Below, one piece after another: positions 8,320-16,798 of a stretch of DNA of 36,197 nt. How positions within the stretch are numbered: the first letter of the stretch is position 1; every line of letters starts with the position of its first letter. Source of the DNA: CAYZTD01 sp964473335 (GTDB lineage: Archaea; Thermoplasmatota; E2; DHVEG-1); assembly GCA_964473335.1 (NCBI GenBank), contig CAYYOO010000009.1, positions 1-36,197 of the forward strand, in the 5' to 3' direction. Both the position numbers and the translations under genes were made by a program. Below the pieces are notes generated by a model. That model searched no databases. It had not been told where the DNA came from and was given only the letters and a program-made list of their open reading frames with translations.

Positions 8320-8367
8320 TAAATATAAATACCAAAAATACATACTTATACGTGTTAATACGTATAA
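8320..8367 (+). promoter_or_regulatory. TATA-like box and 22-bp near-palindrome
   Basis: AAATATAAAT at about 8320-8330 can serve as a TATA box with a start about 25 nt downstream. That start would fall inside a 22-bp near-perfect palindrome at 8346-8367, whose halves are TTATACGTGTT and AATACGTATAA (one mismatch). A repressor site overlapping the start of transcription of the 8381-12685 gene array is inferred. Confidence 0.5.
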
Positions 8368-8380
8368 AGATGTGGCGATT

Positions 8381-8623
8381 ATGAAAAAAGATCAAGTAAT
8401 TGGATTGTTGTTCCTAGCCATAGGCATAGTTTTAATATACGGATATATAGGATTTCAAGCACTAAAAGAAATAGATATTGCATCTATACCAATTGCAATA
8501 TTAACAGGAACAATAGCAATAATAATAGGAGTTATATACCTGTTTATCTCAATATTCTTTGAGCAAACAGGCGATATGAAAAAAAGAAGAGAAGAAATAC
8601 CAAAGGAGGATTTTGAACCATGA
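8381..8623 (+). CDS. small two-helix membrane protein
   Basis: This 80-residue protein has two transmembrane segments (about residues 6-26 and 36-60) and a charged tail, MKKRREEIPKEDFEP. The ATG at 8381 is chosen over an in-frame ATG at 8300 because the upstream codons would lie within the promoter and palindrome. The family is unknown. Its stop overlaps the start of the YbjQ-like gene as ATGA, and GGAGG for that gene lies inside its end, indicating translational coupling. Confidence 0.65.
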   Translation: MKKDQVIGLLFLAIGIVLIYGYIGFQALKEIDIASIPIAILTGTIAIIIGVIYLFISIFFEQTGDMKKRREEIPKEDFEP

Positions 8624-8934
8624 AAATGACAAATACAGATTTTGTACCAGGTAGAGAAGTAAGTGAAGTATTAGGTCTTGTAAGAGGAAACACAATACAA
8701 GCAAAACACATAGGAAAAGATGTAGTAGCAGGATTTAGAAACTTTGTAGGCGGAGAAATAAAAGAATATACACAGATGCTATCTGAAGCAAGAGAAATAG
8801 CTCTTAAAAGAATGGAGCAAAAAGCAGAAAAACTAGGCGCAGACGCTGTTATAAACGTACGTTTTATGACGTCTGCAGTAATGGGTGCTGCCGCTGAAAT
8901 TCTAGCATATGGAACAGCTGTAAAACTAAAGTAA
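8620..8934 (+). CDS. YbjQ/UPF0145 family protein, copy 1
   Basis: This 104-residue cytosolic protein has the YbjQ fold, which forms pentameric rings in known structures; the cellular role is unsettled and the heavy-metal-binding label is only predicted. Family landmarks seen are PGREVSEVLGLVRGN, IGKDVVAGFRNFVGGEIKEYT, REIALKRM, KLGADAVINVRF and the AAEILAYGTAV end. It is a clear paralogue of the protein at 10358-10672. GGAGG sits 9 nt before the ATG. Placement among small membrane proteins and an ABC exporter hints at a membrane-stress or envelope function (inference). Confidence 0.92.
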   Translation: MKMTNTDFVPGREVSEVLGLVRGNTIQAKHIGKDVVAGFRNFVGGEIKEYTQMLSEAREIALKRMEQKAEKLGADAVINVRFMTSAVMGAAAEILAYGTAVKLK

Positions 8935-8937
8935 CAG

Positions 8938-9144
8938 ATGATAATAATGAATTACAATGGTATAATATTTATTTTCATAGGAATTATTTTAATTATATTT
9001 GGATATCTAGCATACACAAAACCCAATTCAATATATGCAAAATTTCTAGTAACATTACTAAGGATCAATCATAAAATTAAAGGAACTATATCGATTATAA
9101 TTGGGATATTATTTATTTTCATAGGAATTTTATATTACATTTAA
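8938..9144 (+). CDS. small two-helix membrane protein
   Basis: This 68-residue protein is almost entirely two hydrophobic helices (about residues 8-24 and 47-67) joined by a short basic loop, KPNSIYAKFLVTLLRINHKIK. It begins 3 nt after the YbjQ-like stop. Two ATGs, 8938 and 8947, are possible and neither has a strong ribosome site. No family is recognised. Confidence 0.55.
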   Translation: MIIMNYNGIIFIFIGIILIIFGYLAYTKPNSIYAKFLVTLLRINHKIKGTISIIIGILFIFIGILYYI

Positions 9145-9157
9145 ATAGGAGTGAAAA

Positions 9158-9334
9158 ATGGCAACTGTAAACTATATCTTGATCATTGTTGGAGCAGTAG
9201 TTACATTAATCGGTATTTTATCAATTTTTTTACCAATTCTTACAAAAATAATAAATCTCCCTAGTAATGAACGGCTTAAATCAATTATTGCTACAATAAT
9301 CGGGATAATTATTGTTACAGCAGGATTATTGTAG
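9158..9334 (+). CDS. 58-residue two-helix membrane protein
   Basis: This short gene begins MATVNYILIIVGAVV and ends TIIGIIIVTAGLL, with two hydrophobic helices separated by a turn containing NLPSNERLKS. TAGGAGTGA lies 4 nt before the ATG, and the gene sits 13 nt after its neighbour in the same direction. With the proteins at 8381 and 8938 it makes three consecutive tiny two-helix proteins of similar hairpin topology, perhaps subunits of one membrane assembly (inference). Confidence 0.65.
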   Translation: MATVNYILIIVGAVVTLIGILSIFLPILTKIINLPSNERLKSIIATIIGIIIVTAGLL

Positions 9335-9365
9335 CAAAACATAAGAGAAAAGGAGAATATAAAAT

Positions 9366-10154
9366 ATGGTAAATAGTCTACTACTACTCTCAGGGATTGG
9401 AATGATGATTATTGGTTTAATCATTCCAATTTATTACTGGAGAACCAGAAAGGTAGGAATAAAATATTTTGCATTTGGAGCTTTAGTTTGGTTTATTGCA
9501 ATAATTGTTAAAATCTTAATGGACCTGACAATTTCAGGTTCAATCGGTTCATATCTACTAAGCACAGGAACATTAGCATATGCTATAGGATATGGAATAT
9601 ATGTTGGTCTTAGAACAGGTTTATTTGAAAGTGGGTTTACCTATATTTTTGCTCTAAAGAAAAAACTACAAAAAATCACCAAAAAACAAGCAATAGCATT
9701 TGGAATTGGTTTTGGTTGTTTTGAAGCATTATTTATCGGTTTTTTCTCTTTTATAAATATTCTATTTTATGTTTTATTTCCTGGAATAATTAATACACTT
9801 CCCACCGAACAGGCAGAACTTGTAAGCCAATCACTTAATCAATCAACTTTAACTATTCCAGCGGCAATATTTGAAAGAATTTCAGTAATAATAATTCATA
9901 TTTTTACAACACTTCTGGTATTTTATAGCTTGAAAATATCAAACAAAAAATATCTTTGGTATTCCCTTGGTTTTAAATCTATTGTTGATGGGATAATCCC
10001 AGCCTTAAGCATCTATGTAGGTACAAATACAGTTACCAGTTTATATCTTATAGAACTGCCATTTATTGGGCTTGCACTCTTATCACTATATGGAATAAAA
10101 TTAATTAATAAAAAATGGGGTGAAATAGATTCGAAAAGTAACAATCACAATTGA
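9366..10154 (+). CDS. YhfC-family polytopic membrane protein, putative intramembrane protease
   Basis: This 262-residue protein has about seven or eight transmembrane helices. It fits the YhfC group, related to the CPBP/PrsW glutamic-type intramembrane proteases. Landmarks are GLRTGLFESG (Glu88), FGIGFGCFEALFIG (Glu120), ER-SVIIIHIF (Glu170, His178) and SIVDGIIP (Asp208), which place acidic and His residues in membrane segments as the superfamily does. Proteolysis has not been shown for most members. AAAAGGAGAA precedes the ATG. The last 26 nt overlap the ATT-initiated zinc-ribbon gene. Confidence 0.72.
   Translation: MVNSLLLLSGIGMMIIGLIIPIYYWRTRKVGIKYFAFGALVWFIAIIVKILMDLTISGSIGSYLLSTGTLAYAIGYGIYVGLRTGLFESGFTYIFALKKKLQKITKKQAIAFGIGFGCFEALFIGFFSFINILFYVLFPGIINTLPTEQAELVSQSLNQSTLTIPAAIFERISVIIIHIFTTLLVFYSLKISNKKYLWYSLGFKSIVDGIIPALSIYVGTNTVTSLYLIELPFIGLALLSLYGIKLINKKWGEIDSKSNNHN
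10117..10131 (+). promoter_or_regulatory. ribosome site that fixes an ATT start codon
   Basis: GGGGTGA (10117-10123), 5 nt spacing, then ATT (10129-10131). An in-frame TAG at 10126-10128 forbids any earlier start. Confidence 0.75.
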
Positions 10155-10344
10155 TGATGACATCTGGAAATGGTGGAAAAAAAACCCATGGATAAACTTA
10201 TCTCAACTTGCAGATAGAGAACTAAGAAGGATAAGAGCACTTGATGAAAGAGTACTTGGAACATGCCCTGAATGTGGTAATTCAAAACTAAGATTTGATG
10301 GTAAAAACTATAGATGTGCTAAATGTGGATTTGAATATAAATAG
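10129..10344 (+). CDS. RHH-like plus zinc-ribbon small protein, ATT start
   Basis: This is a 71-residue protein. The N-terminus reads (M)RKVTITIDDDIWKWW and continues through LSQLADRELRRI, which looks like a ribbon-helix-helix or CopG-type segment. The C-terminus has CPEC and CAKC 17 residues apart, a rubredoxin-like zinc ribbon ending CGFEYK. Between the stop at 10126-10128 and its own stop the frame contains no ATG, GTG or TTG at all, yet a Shine-Dalgarno is correctly spaced before ATT and the protein sequence is plainly real. A DNA-binding regulator of this array is a reasonable guess. Confidence 0.8.
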   Translation: MRKVTITIDDDIWKWWKKNPWINLSQLADRELRRIRALDERVLGTCPECGNSKLRFDGKNYRCAKCGFEYK

Positions 10345-10357
10345 GAGGTAAAAAAAT

Positions 10358-10672
10358 ATGATGGTTACAACCACTGAAAACATACCAGGTAGAGAAGTAA
10401 AAGAAGTACTTGGTGTAGTATTTGGAGTATGTGTACAAACCAAGCACTTGGGAAGAGATATTCGTTCAGCAGGAAGAACTCTTATTGGTGGAGAGAACAA
10501 AAATTATACTGAGGTAGTTGAAGAAGCAAGAAGAACTGCTATGCAAAGGATGATTGATGATGCTAAAAAACTAAATGCTGATGCAATTGTTGGAATGCGC
10601 TATGCAACTGCTCAAACAATGGGCTCAGCTGCTGAAATAATAGCATTTGGAACTGCTGTAAAAACATATTAA
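10358..10672 (+). CDS. YbjQ/UPF0145 family protein, copy 2
   Basis: This 104-residue paralogue of the 8620 gene has the same landmarks: PGREVKEVLGVVFG, LGRDIRSAGRTLIGGENKNYT, RRTAMQRM, NADAIVGMRY and AAEIIAFGTAV. The surfaces differ (for example the SAGRT and QTMGSA stretches), so the two may form mixed or separate rings. AGGAGGT lies 7 nt before ATG 10358; a second ATG follows immediately. It precedes the ABC ATPase by 25 nt. Confidence 0.93.
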   Translation: MMVTTTENIPGREVKEVLGVVFGVCVQTKHLGRDIRSAGRTLIGGENKNYTEVVEEARRTAMQRMIDDAKKLNADAIVGMRYATAQTMGSAAEIIAFGTAVKTY

Positions 10673-10697
10673 TAGAATAATTTTGTTGAGGGTTTAT

Positions 10698-11411
10698 ATG
10701 TCTGCTGTAAAGGTAAAAAATCTAGTAAAAAATTACGGGGACTTTGAAGCAGTAAAAAGAATTAGTTTTAACCTTGAAAAAGGTGAGATATTTGGACTTA
10801 TTGGACCTAATGGAGCTGGAAAAACAACTACACTAAGAATTCTTTCAACGCTTTTAACAATTACAGATGGTTCAGTAGAAATAATGGGTTTTGATTTAAA
10901 AGACAAACCTGATGAAATCAGGAAAATAATTAGTTATCTACCTGAAGACGCAGGCGCATACAAGAATTTAACAGGTAGAGACTACCTAAAATTCATTGCA
11001 AATTTTTTTAATTCTAAAAAAACTAAAGATCTAGTCTCAACTGGTATAAAAATTGCTGATCTAGGTAATCGGATTGATGATAAAGTAGAAAGCTACAGTA
11101 AAGGTATGAAAAGAAGACTGCTTGTAGGCCGTTCACTGATGAACAACCCAAGGCTTGCAATACTTGATGAACCAACAAGCGGCCTTGATGTAAATAACGC
11201 TCAAGAAATAAGAAACATTATAAAAAACACTACAAAAGATGGTACAACAATTCTACTATCTTCACATAATATGCTGGAAGTAGAATATCTATGCGACAGA
11301 ATAGCTTTGATTGATAAAGGGATTATTGTTGAAGAAGGAAAACCAAATGAACTAATGAAAAAATATAATTCAAAAAACATTGAAGAAGTGTTTACAAAGG
11401 TGGTAAAATGA
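10698..11411 (+). CDS. ABC transporter ATP-binding protein (NatA-like)
   Basis: This 237-residue ATPase pairs with the permease that follows. Walker A is GPNGAGKTT, the Q-loop lies in ISYLPEDAGAYKNLTG, the signature is YSKGMKRR, Walker B is LAILDEPTSGLDV and the H-loop is LLSSHNM. ATG 10698, preceded by GAGGG, is chosen over an upstream TTG at 10683. The subfamily is that of sodium, drug or lipid exporters with ABC-2 permeases. The stop overlaps the permease start as ATGA. Confidence 0.93.
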   Translation: MSAVKVKNLVKNYGDFEAVKRISFNLEKGEIFGLIGPNGAGKTTTLRILSTLLTITDGSVEIMGFDLKDKPDEIRKIISYLPEDAGAYKNLTGRDYLKFIANFFNSKKTKDLVSTGIKIADLGNRIDDKVESYSKGMKRRLLVGRSLMNNPRLAILDEPTSGLDVNNAQEIRNIIKNTTKDGTTILLSSHNMLEVEYLCDRIALIDKGIIVEEGKPNELMKKYNSKNIEEVFTKVVK

Positions 11412-12685
11412 GCGCTCTTGGAAATATAATTAAAAAAGAGTTAAGAGAGCTTATGACACCTGCAACATTTTTGCCAATTATTATAATGGCTATTGTTTTT
11501 GGATCAATGGGAAATACAATTGGTGGAATAGAAGAAGAACTAGAAGAACCACCTGTGATTGCATTAATAAATTCAGATAATGGTAATTTTTCAAAACTAG
11601 CTGAAACTGTTTTTAATAGCACTTCAAACGTTACTTTTTACTCAAAAGATATATCTAATAAAATCGAAGCACTCAATATTTTAAAAGATGAAGACGGACA
11701 GGCTCTTATAGTTATTAGTAATAATTTTTCAGAAAATATTCTTAGTGGAAAAACAGGTGAATTTGAGATATACTGGGTAATGCAGGGAGCAGGAATTCTA
11801 GATTCTATATCGTCATCAGTTGTTGAAACAGTTATAAGTTCAATAAATACAGAGATTACTAAGAGCTTGATCAGTCAAGAGAATAAATCAGTAAATACAA
11901 CAACAGCGCTCAATCCAACAAAAAGAAATGAAACAACTTTTTTTAAAAATAAAGAACTGACTGGTATTTCCCCGGGTCAAATTGCAAATGTTCTTTCTCA
12001 GCAGTCAACTTTTATACCAATTATAATGATGATAATAATTATTATGGCAGGTCAAATCGTAATTTCATCTATGGCTCTTGAAAAAGAAAATAAAACACTT
12101 GAAACACTTCTTACCTTACCTGTTAAAAGAACTAGTATTGTTGCAGGTAAAATTATTGCTGCAGCAATTGTAGGTCTTATTCTTGCATTAATATATATGA
12201 TTGGAATGGGCAGTTATCTTATGAGCTTTCAGTTTGAAGGGGGGGAAGGTACTACTGCTGCATTTGATTTAAGCCTTGGTGCAACCGATCTAGTAATTAC
12301 CGGCGTTGTTGTGTTTGTAAGCCTAGTTGCCGCCCTTGCCTTTTGTATGTTACTTGGAACTATGGCAAAGAACTTTAAATCCGCACAAACCTTAACCTTC
12401 CCAGTTGCAGTGCTTGTATTAATTCCAATGTTTATTACAATGTTTAAGGACTTTGATACCTTACCATTAGCTCTTAAAGCAATTGTCTTTGGCATACCAT
12501 TCAGCCATCCTATGATGGCGCCGAGAGCATTATTATTTGATGATTATCTCTTTGTCCTAGGTGGCATTATCTATGTTTCGATATTTGCATTAATTATGGT
12601 AGCTTTAGTTGTATATGTTTTTAAAACTGATAGGATTGTCACTGGTACAACTGGTTCATTTCTAAAAAAAATATTTAAAAAATAA
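11408..12685 (+). CDS. ABC-2 type exporter permease (NatB-like)
   Basis: This 425-residue membrane subunit begins with a cytosolic GNIIKKELRELMTPATF, then one helix (about 17-37), a long extracytoplasmic domain (about 40-205) rich in Asn and Ser, and five or six helices to residue 410. The stretch ALEKENKTLETLLTLPVKR is the conserved cytosolic coupling region of NatB/YhaP-like permeases. The layout matches exporters of sodium, antibiotics or lipids, but the substrate is unknown. It ends the co-directional array and is followed 9 nt later by a convergent gene. Confidence 0.9.
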   Translation: MSALGNIIKKELRELMTPATFLPIIIMAIVFGSMGNTIGGIEEELEEPPVIALINSDNGNFSKLAETVFNSTSNVTFYSKDISNKIEALNILKDEDGQALIVISNNFSENILSGKTGEFEIYWVMQGAGILDSISSSVVETVISSINTEITKSLISQENKSVNTTTALNPTKRNETTFFKNKELTGISPGQIANVLSQQSTFIPIIMMIIIIMAGQIVISSMALEKENKTLETLLTLPVKRTSIVAGKIIAAAIVGLILALIYMIGMGSYLMSFQFEGGEGTTAAFDLSLGATDLVITGVVVFVSLVAALAFCMLLGTMAKNFKSAQTLTFPVAVLVLIPMFITMFKDFDTLPLALKAIVFGIPFSHPMMAPRALLFDDYLFVLGGIIYVSIFALIMVALVVYVFKTDRIVTGTTGSFLKKIFKK

Positions 12686-12694
12686 TTTTTTATT

Positions 12695-15097
12695 TTAGAA
12701 AAAATGATTGAAAAAGAAAGATAAAAAAGGATATCTTTCAAAAATCCTATTTGAAAATATATTATTAATATTTTTTTGTTTGGACTTAACCTTTGGAACA
12801 GATATAGATAGAGGATCAGACCAACTACTTACCTTTCCATCAGTAAAATCACCATCACCATTTGGATCATCCACTGCTTTTAATTTTACTCCATATGACC
12901 CTTCAGTAATCCATTTATGAGAAACACTGATCTCTTCTCCACTTTCATAAGGCCCAAGCCAATTTGAGTATGTTCCATCTCCAAAATCCCATCTATAATA
13001 CAAAGGATCCTCTTCAGAATCAGTTGTAGAACTATAATAAGTAGCAGTTGAGCCAGCTTTACATTTAGTACTACCGCGAGGTCGATCTGGTTTATCAGGC
13101 TTTATATTCTCTTTAATATTAACATAAATAGACTTAGAATCAACATAACCCAATTCATCAGTCAAAGTTAATTCAACATTATAATCTCCTTTACTATCAA
13201 AGACGTGTTCGGGGTTTTGTTCATTAGAAGTTGTTCCATCATCAAAATCCCAACTCCAAACATAAGAAGGATATCCGCCTATTACACTAGCATCAAATCT
13301 TACAGGCATACCTTCTCTAAGTTTAACATCATCATTAACACTTATTGAAACTACAGGTTTATCATAATTATCCCATAAATCAAACCAGGCACAGGCATCG
13401 TTTTCAGGGCTTAGAAAATCCTCCACACCAGTACTACCATCAGGCATAAAATCACCACATGTCTTAAAATAACCATTTTCTTTTAGATGGAAATCAGAAT
13501 TATCAACATAATCAGAACTATAAGGCTCAAGATCATCCGTCGCTAAATTATATACCCCATGATAAATTGCGCCTCTCTTATAATTTGTATTATCATTAGC
13601 ACCATAATTATCAGGAAAATCACAGCCGCTAATATCAGCTAGATCATCATCTTCTCCTTCTATTCCTTCATCATGATCCATCAGTTTTATTCTCAATTCA
13701 ATAAGATAATCATCTACTTCAAAATCTGTTTCATCATCAGGAACCCAAGTATAGCTTTGTATCCATTTATCATTACTATTTCGATTAGAATCAGTTTTTT
13801 CTAAAACAAGATTTTCATTTGAATAGGCCTCGGCCTCATAGTACCATTCAGGAGGTGTTTCATCCTCACCTAACGGAACATCAAAATCAATATCATCCAT
13901 ATCTAAATTACTGAACTTATGAACAAGTAAAGTAACAGAGGGCTCCTCGCTTAGAACAGATACAGGCAAAGGATAAGACCAAAAACTCTCAATACCTGAC
14001 TCATCACGTGCTTTAACTTTTACATTGTAAACACCGGTCTTGTACCATCTATGTGATGCTGATACAGCACTATCTGATTGATATGGTCCAAGCCATTCAC
14101 TAAATGACCCATCTCCCCAGTCAAATTTGTAATATATAGGATCTTCTTCATCATCAGTTGTTTTAGAGGTATAAGTATAGGATTCACCTGAAAGAACGTT
14201 TGTTTTACCACTAGGGATGTTAGGCTCCTCGGGTGGAGAATTTTCTGGGTTAAAGTTAGTATATTGCAAGGGCATTTCTAAAGTAGCTGTTACTCCATAC
14301 CAATCAACTACTTTTTCTTCAATATCAACTAAATATCCCACATCATCAGAATACCATATTCTTGAATATCCATCATGTCTGGGGCCCATATTTCCTCGGA
14401 TCAATAAAGAATCAAAAGTACCAGCAGGAACATTATGCTGCTCTTCTTTTTCAAGATATAATTCTTCACCTTCAAACTCGCCATTTATATCAAATGCTTT
14501 TGTGATAGTATTTAAAATCGTGATCTCGCCATTGATTTCTGCACTAGTCTCGGCATCCCATGGGTTTGATTCACCTTCAGAACTTTTTATTGGAAAATCA
14601 AAAATGTCAAAAGACGGAACAAAATTTCCCTCAATAGTTGAATCTGCTTTTATTCCAGAGTATTTACCATCGGTCTCAAAATAAAAGTCTTTTATCGCTA
14701 GAGTACATATTTCATAATGAGCATAACCAGTGACATCACCTGTAAATTTACCGCCTGGGATTACACCAGCAATTTTTAAAGATGCATCAAGATTTCCAGT
14801 TATATCAACGGTATACTCATTTTTTTGATTATCAATATTTGAAACAACTAATTCCATATTTTTTATTGCACCATTTATTGTTATAGGTGAATAATCAAAA
14901 TTAAAATAAAAATTATATATCCATTTATTTCCAATTGACCATTCTGGTAAATATGTATCATCAAAGAGAACCGACATAGTTTGAACGGTTTCAGAACTTT
15001 TATGTTTTATATTTACTGCATTTGTAAAAACACTTGACGTCAAAAATATAACTATTAAAGATGTTAGAAATATCTTTATTATTTTTTTTCTATTCAT
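12695..15097 (-). CDS. secreted multi-PKD protein with C2-like module
   Basis: This is an 800-residue exported protein starting at ATG 15097, preceded by GGGGG 9 nt upstream (an in-frame TTG at 15106 is less likely). Order: signal peptide (1 to about 28); a beta-rich N-terminal domain (about 40-285); PKD domain (about 290-380; FDWGDGSFSEWLGPY); the C2-like module shared with the 5577 and 30552 proteins (about 385-580; PEWYYEAEAY, DDLADISG, IYHGVYNLATD); PKD (about 582-665; WSWDFDDGTT); PKD (about 667-760; WDFGDGTYSNWLGPY); then an aromatic tail with FERYPFLSFFFNHFF at the very end. A surface adhesin or polymer-binding role is inferred. The tail may be a sorting signal. Confidence 0.85.
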   Translation of the reverse strand: MNRKKIIKIFLTSLIVIFLTSSVFTNAVNIKHKSSETVQTMSVLFDDTYLPEWSIGNKWIYNFYFNFDYSPITINGAIKNMELVVSNIDNQKNEYTVDITGNLDASLKIAGVIPGGKFTGDVTGYAHYEICTLAIKDFYFETDGKYSGIKADSTIEGNFVPSFDIFDFPIKSSEGESNPWDAETSAEINGEITILNTITKAFDINGEFEGEELYLEKEEQHNVPAGTFDSLLIRGNMGPRHDGYSRIWYSDDVGYLVDIEEKVVDWYGVTATLEMPLQYTNFNPENSPPEEPNIPSGKTNVLSGESYTYTSKTTDDEEDPIYYKFDWGDGSFSEWLGPYQSDSAVSASHRWYKTGVYNVKVKARDESGIESFWSYPLPVSVLSEEPSVTLLVHKFSNLDMDDIDFDVPLGEDETPPEWYYEAEAYSNENLVLEKTDSNRNSNDKWIQSYTWVPDDETDFEVDDYLIELRIKLMDHDEGIEGEDDDLADISGCDFPDNYGANDNTNYKRGAIYHGVYNLATDDLEPYSSDYVDNSDFHLKENGYFKTCGDFMPDGSTGVEDFLSPENDACAWFDLWDNYDKPVVSISVNDDVKLREGMPVRFDASVIGGYPSYVWSWDFDDGTTSNEQNPEHVFDSKGDYNVELTLTDELGYVDSKSIYVNIKENIKPDKPDRPRGSTKCKAGSTATYYSSTTDSEEDPLYYRWDFGDGTYSNWLGPYESGEEISVSHKWITEGSYGVKLKAVDDPNGDGDFTDGKVSSWSDPLSISVPKVKSKQKNINNIFSNRIFERYPFLSFFFNHFF

Positions 15098-15170
15098 AAG
15101 ATTCAACCCCCAAATTTGTTAAATAATAATATATGAAGATATATAATTATCTTTCTAAATATATTATATA

Positions 15171-15270
15171 NNNNNNNNNNNNNNNNNNNNNNNNNNNNNN
15201 NNNNNNNNNNNNNNNNNNNNNNNNNNNNNNNNNNNNNNNNNNNNNNNNNNNNNNNNNNNNNNNNNNNNNN
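15171..15270. other. true assembly gap (100 Ns)
   Basis: Unlike the other two N runs, the sequences on either side share no repeat. The right side is inside a minus-strand PKD coding region and the left side is the AT-rich upstream region of the 12695-15097 gene. An unknown length is missing, including the 3' end of the beta-helix gene. Confidence 0.9.
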
Positions 15271-16727
15271 TCTGTAATATCTCCATCTCCCCAGTCGATT
15301 TGATAGTAAAGATCATCTTCATCCTGTGGGTCTTCACCTATAAAAGTAAATGTTTCTAATTTACCTTTTTTTATTTTATTTGGACCTCTTATAACTGGCA
15401 TAAACGGTGCGCCATATTGCTGTAATAAAGGATAATTGTCTTTATTTGCCGTTGAAACCTTGTAAGGTGTGTTGTAGCTGTACCCATTATCTGAAGAATC
15501 GGGGTATTTATCTATATAATCATCCCAATAATTACCTGTATCTTCTTCATCATCCCATGTGTTAATACACAATTTTGCTCCAGCATTCTGTTGGTTCTGT
15601 GTAAGGTCATTATAATATATTTTATTATTGTTTGAGTTTATTTCAAAATATAAACCATAACAATCATTTCTACTAATATAATTTTCAATTATTTCATTTG
15701 CTTCAGAGTACTGAGAAAAACAAATACCAGTTCCAATGTTTTCAATTACGATATTTTTTGTAATAACATTTTCATCTGATGCTGAAACATATATTCCATT
15801 CTCATAATTTTCATAAATCCAATTTCCAAAAATATAATTTTCATTTGAGTTACTTAGATACACACCAATTTGATTATTATAAAATTTATTATAACCTGGA
15901 CGAATATTTTCTTCTTCAATAATTCTGTTATTATTTGAGGAAATAAGATATATTCCATATTTTGTGTTTGATATATCATTATTTATGATATCACAAAAAT
16001 TGGAGTTTTTAATAAGTATACCATAATTTACATCATGAATTGTACTTCTTTTAATTGTTATTTGTTCACAATTTACTAGTATTACCTGACCGGCATTACT
16101 TATGATTTCGGAATATTCACCGTATCTATAAACAAGAGGCTTACCATTAACAAAGTTATCATAGATATCTTGTTCATTATTAGAGTGAGTTAATATTCCA
16201 TTGTTTGTAAAAACATTATCATAGATATGATTATTCTCAGTATAGGCTTCAATATATATTCCTCGTCCATTGTTAGAAAAGATGCAGTTTTTTATATGGT
16301 TGCTACTTGATGAAACAGAAATACCACTAAATAGTTCACCGCTATTTCTTATGGTAAAGCCATAGATTTGAACATTACTTGCAGAAATTTCAATGATATT
16401 ACCTTCATTGTATCCATCGATTATTGTATTTGTCTTATCTTCACCTTCTAGATTGATTCTTTTATCTATTTTAATCGTTGTATCTTGGTAGGTGTATGTT
16501 CCATTGAAAACATATACCCGGTCACCTGCTGATGCTTCATTTACTCCTCGCCATATCTCTTTAAAAGGATGCTCTATTGTTCCATCCCATGGACCATCAG
16601 TATTATCATCATCTACATAAACTAAATTATTTTCATTTGTTGAATTAATACTAATGCTATTTACAATATTTACATAGCTAAAAACAAGTACTATGCATAA
16701 GAATAAAGTAAACAGCTTTTTTTTCAA
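15271..16727 (-). CDS. secreted right-handed beta-helix (NosD-like) protein with PKD, 3' end lost in gap
   Basis: This is an exported protein with at least 485 residues visible. TTG 16727 is the likely start, with GAGGG 9 nt upstream and a signal peptide right after it (MKKKLFTLFLCIVLVFSYVN). Residues about 35-75 hold the entry motif of archaeal parallel beta-helix proteins (YVDDDNTDGPWDGTIEHPF, then AGDRVYVFNGTY). Residues about 75-420 carry many PbH1-type turns with N-x-I and GIY/GIS steps. From about 450 a PKD domain starts (FTFIGEDPQDEDDLYYQIDWGDGDIT) and runs into the gap. Polysaccharide binding or processing is possible; no catalytic residues can be assigned. The message may continue from the 16799 gene. 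Confidence 0.8.
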
Positions 16728-16798
16728 TTTTTAATTCCCTCTTTAATTTTTAAAGAAAAGAAAGGTTTTATGGATTCTTATAGGTTTATTTAATATAT

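Noticed and set aside
15147..15170. Continuation of the beta-helix gene to a stop left of the N run
   Set aside because: The N run is a placeholder of unknown length, so the frame to the left is arbitrary; the seven residues there look like translated AT-rich intergenic DNA.
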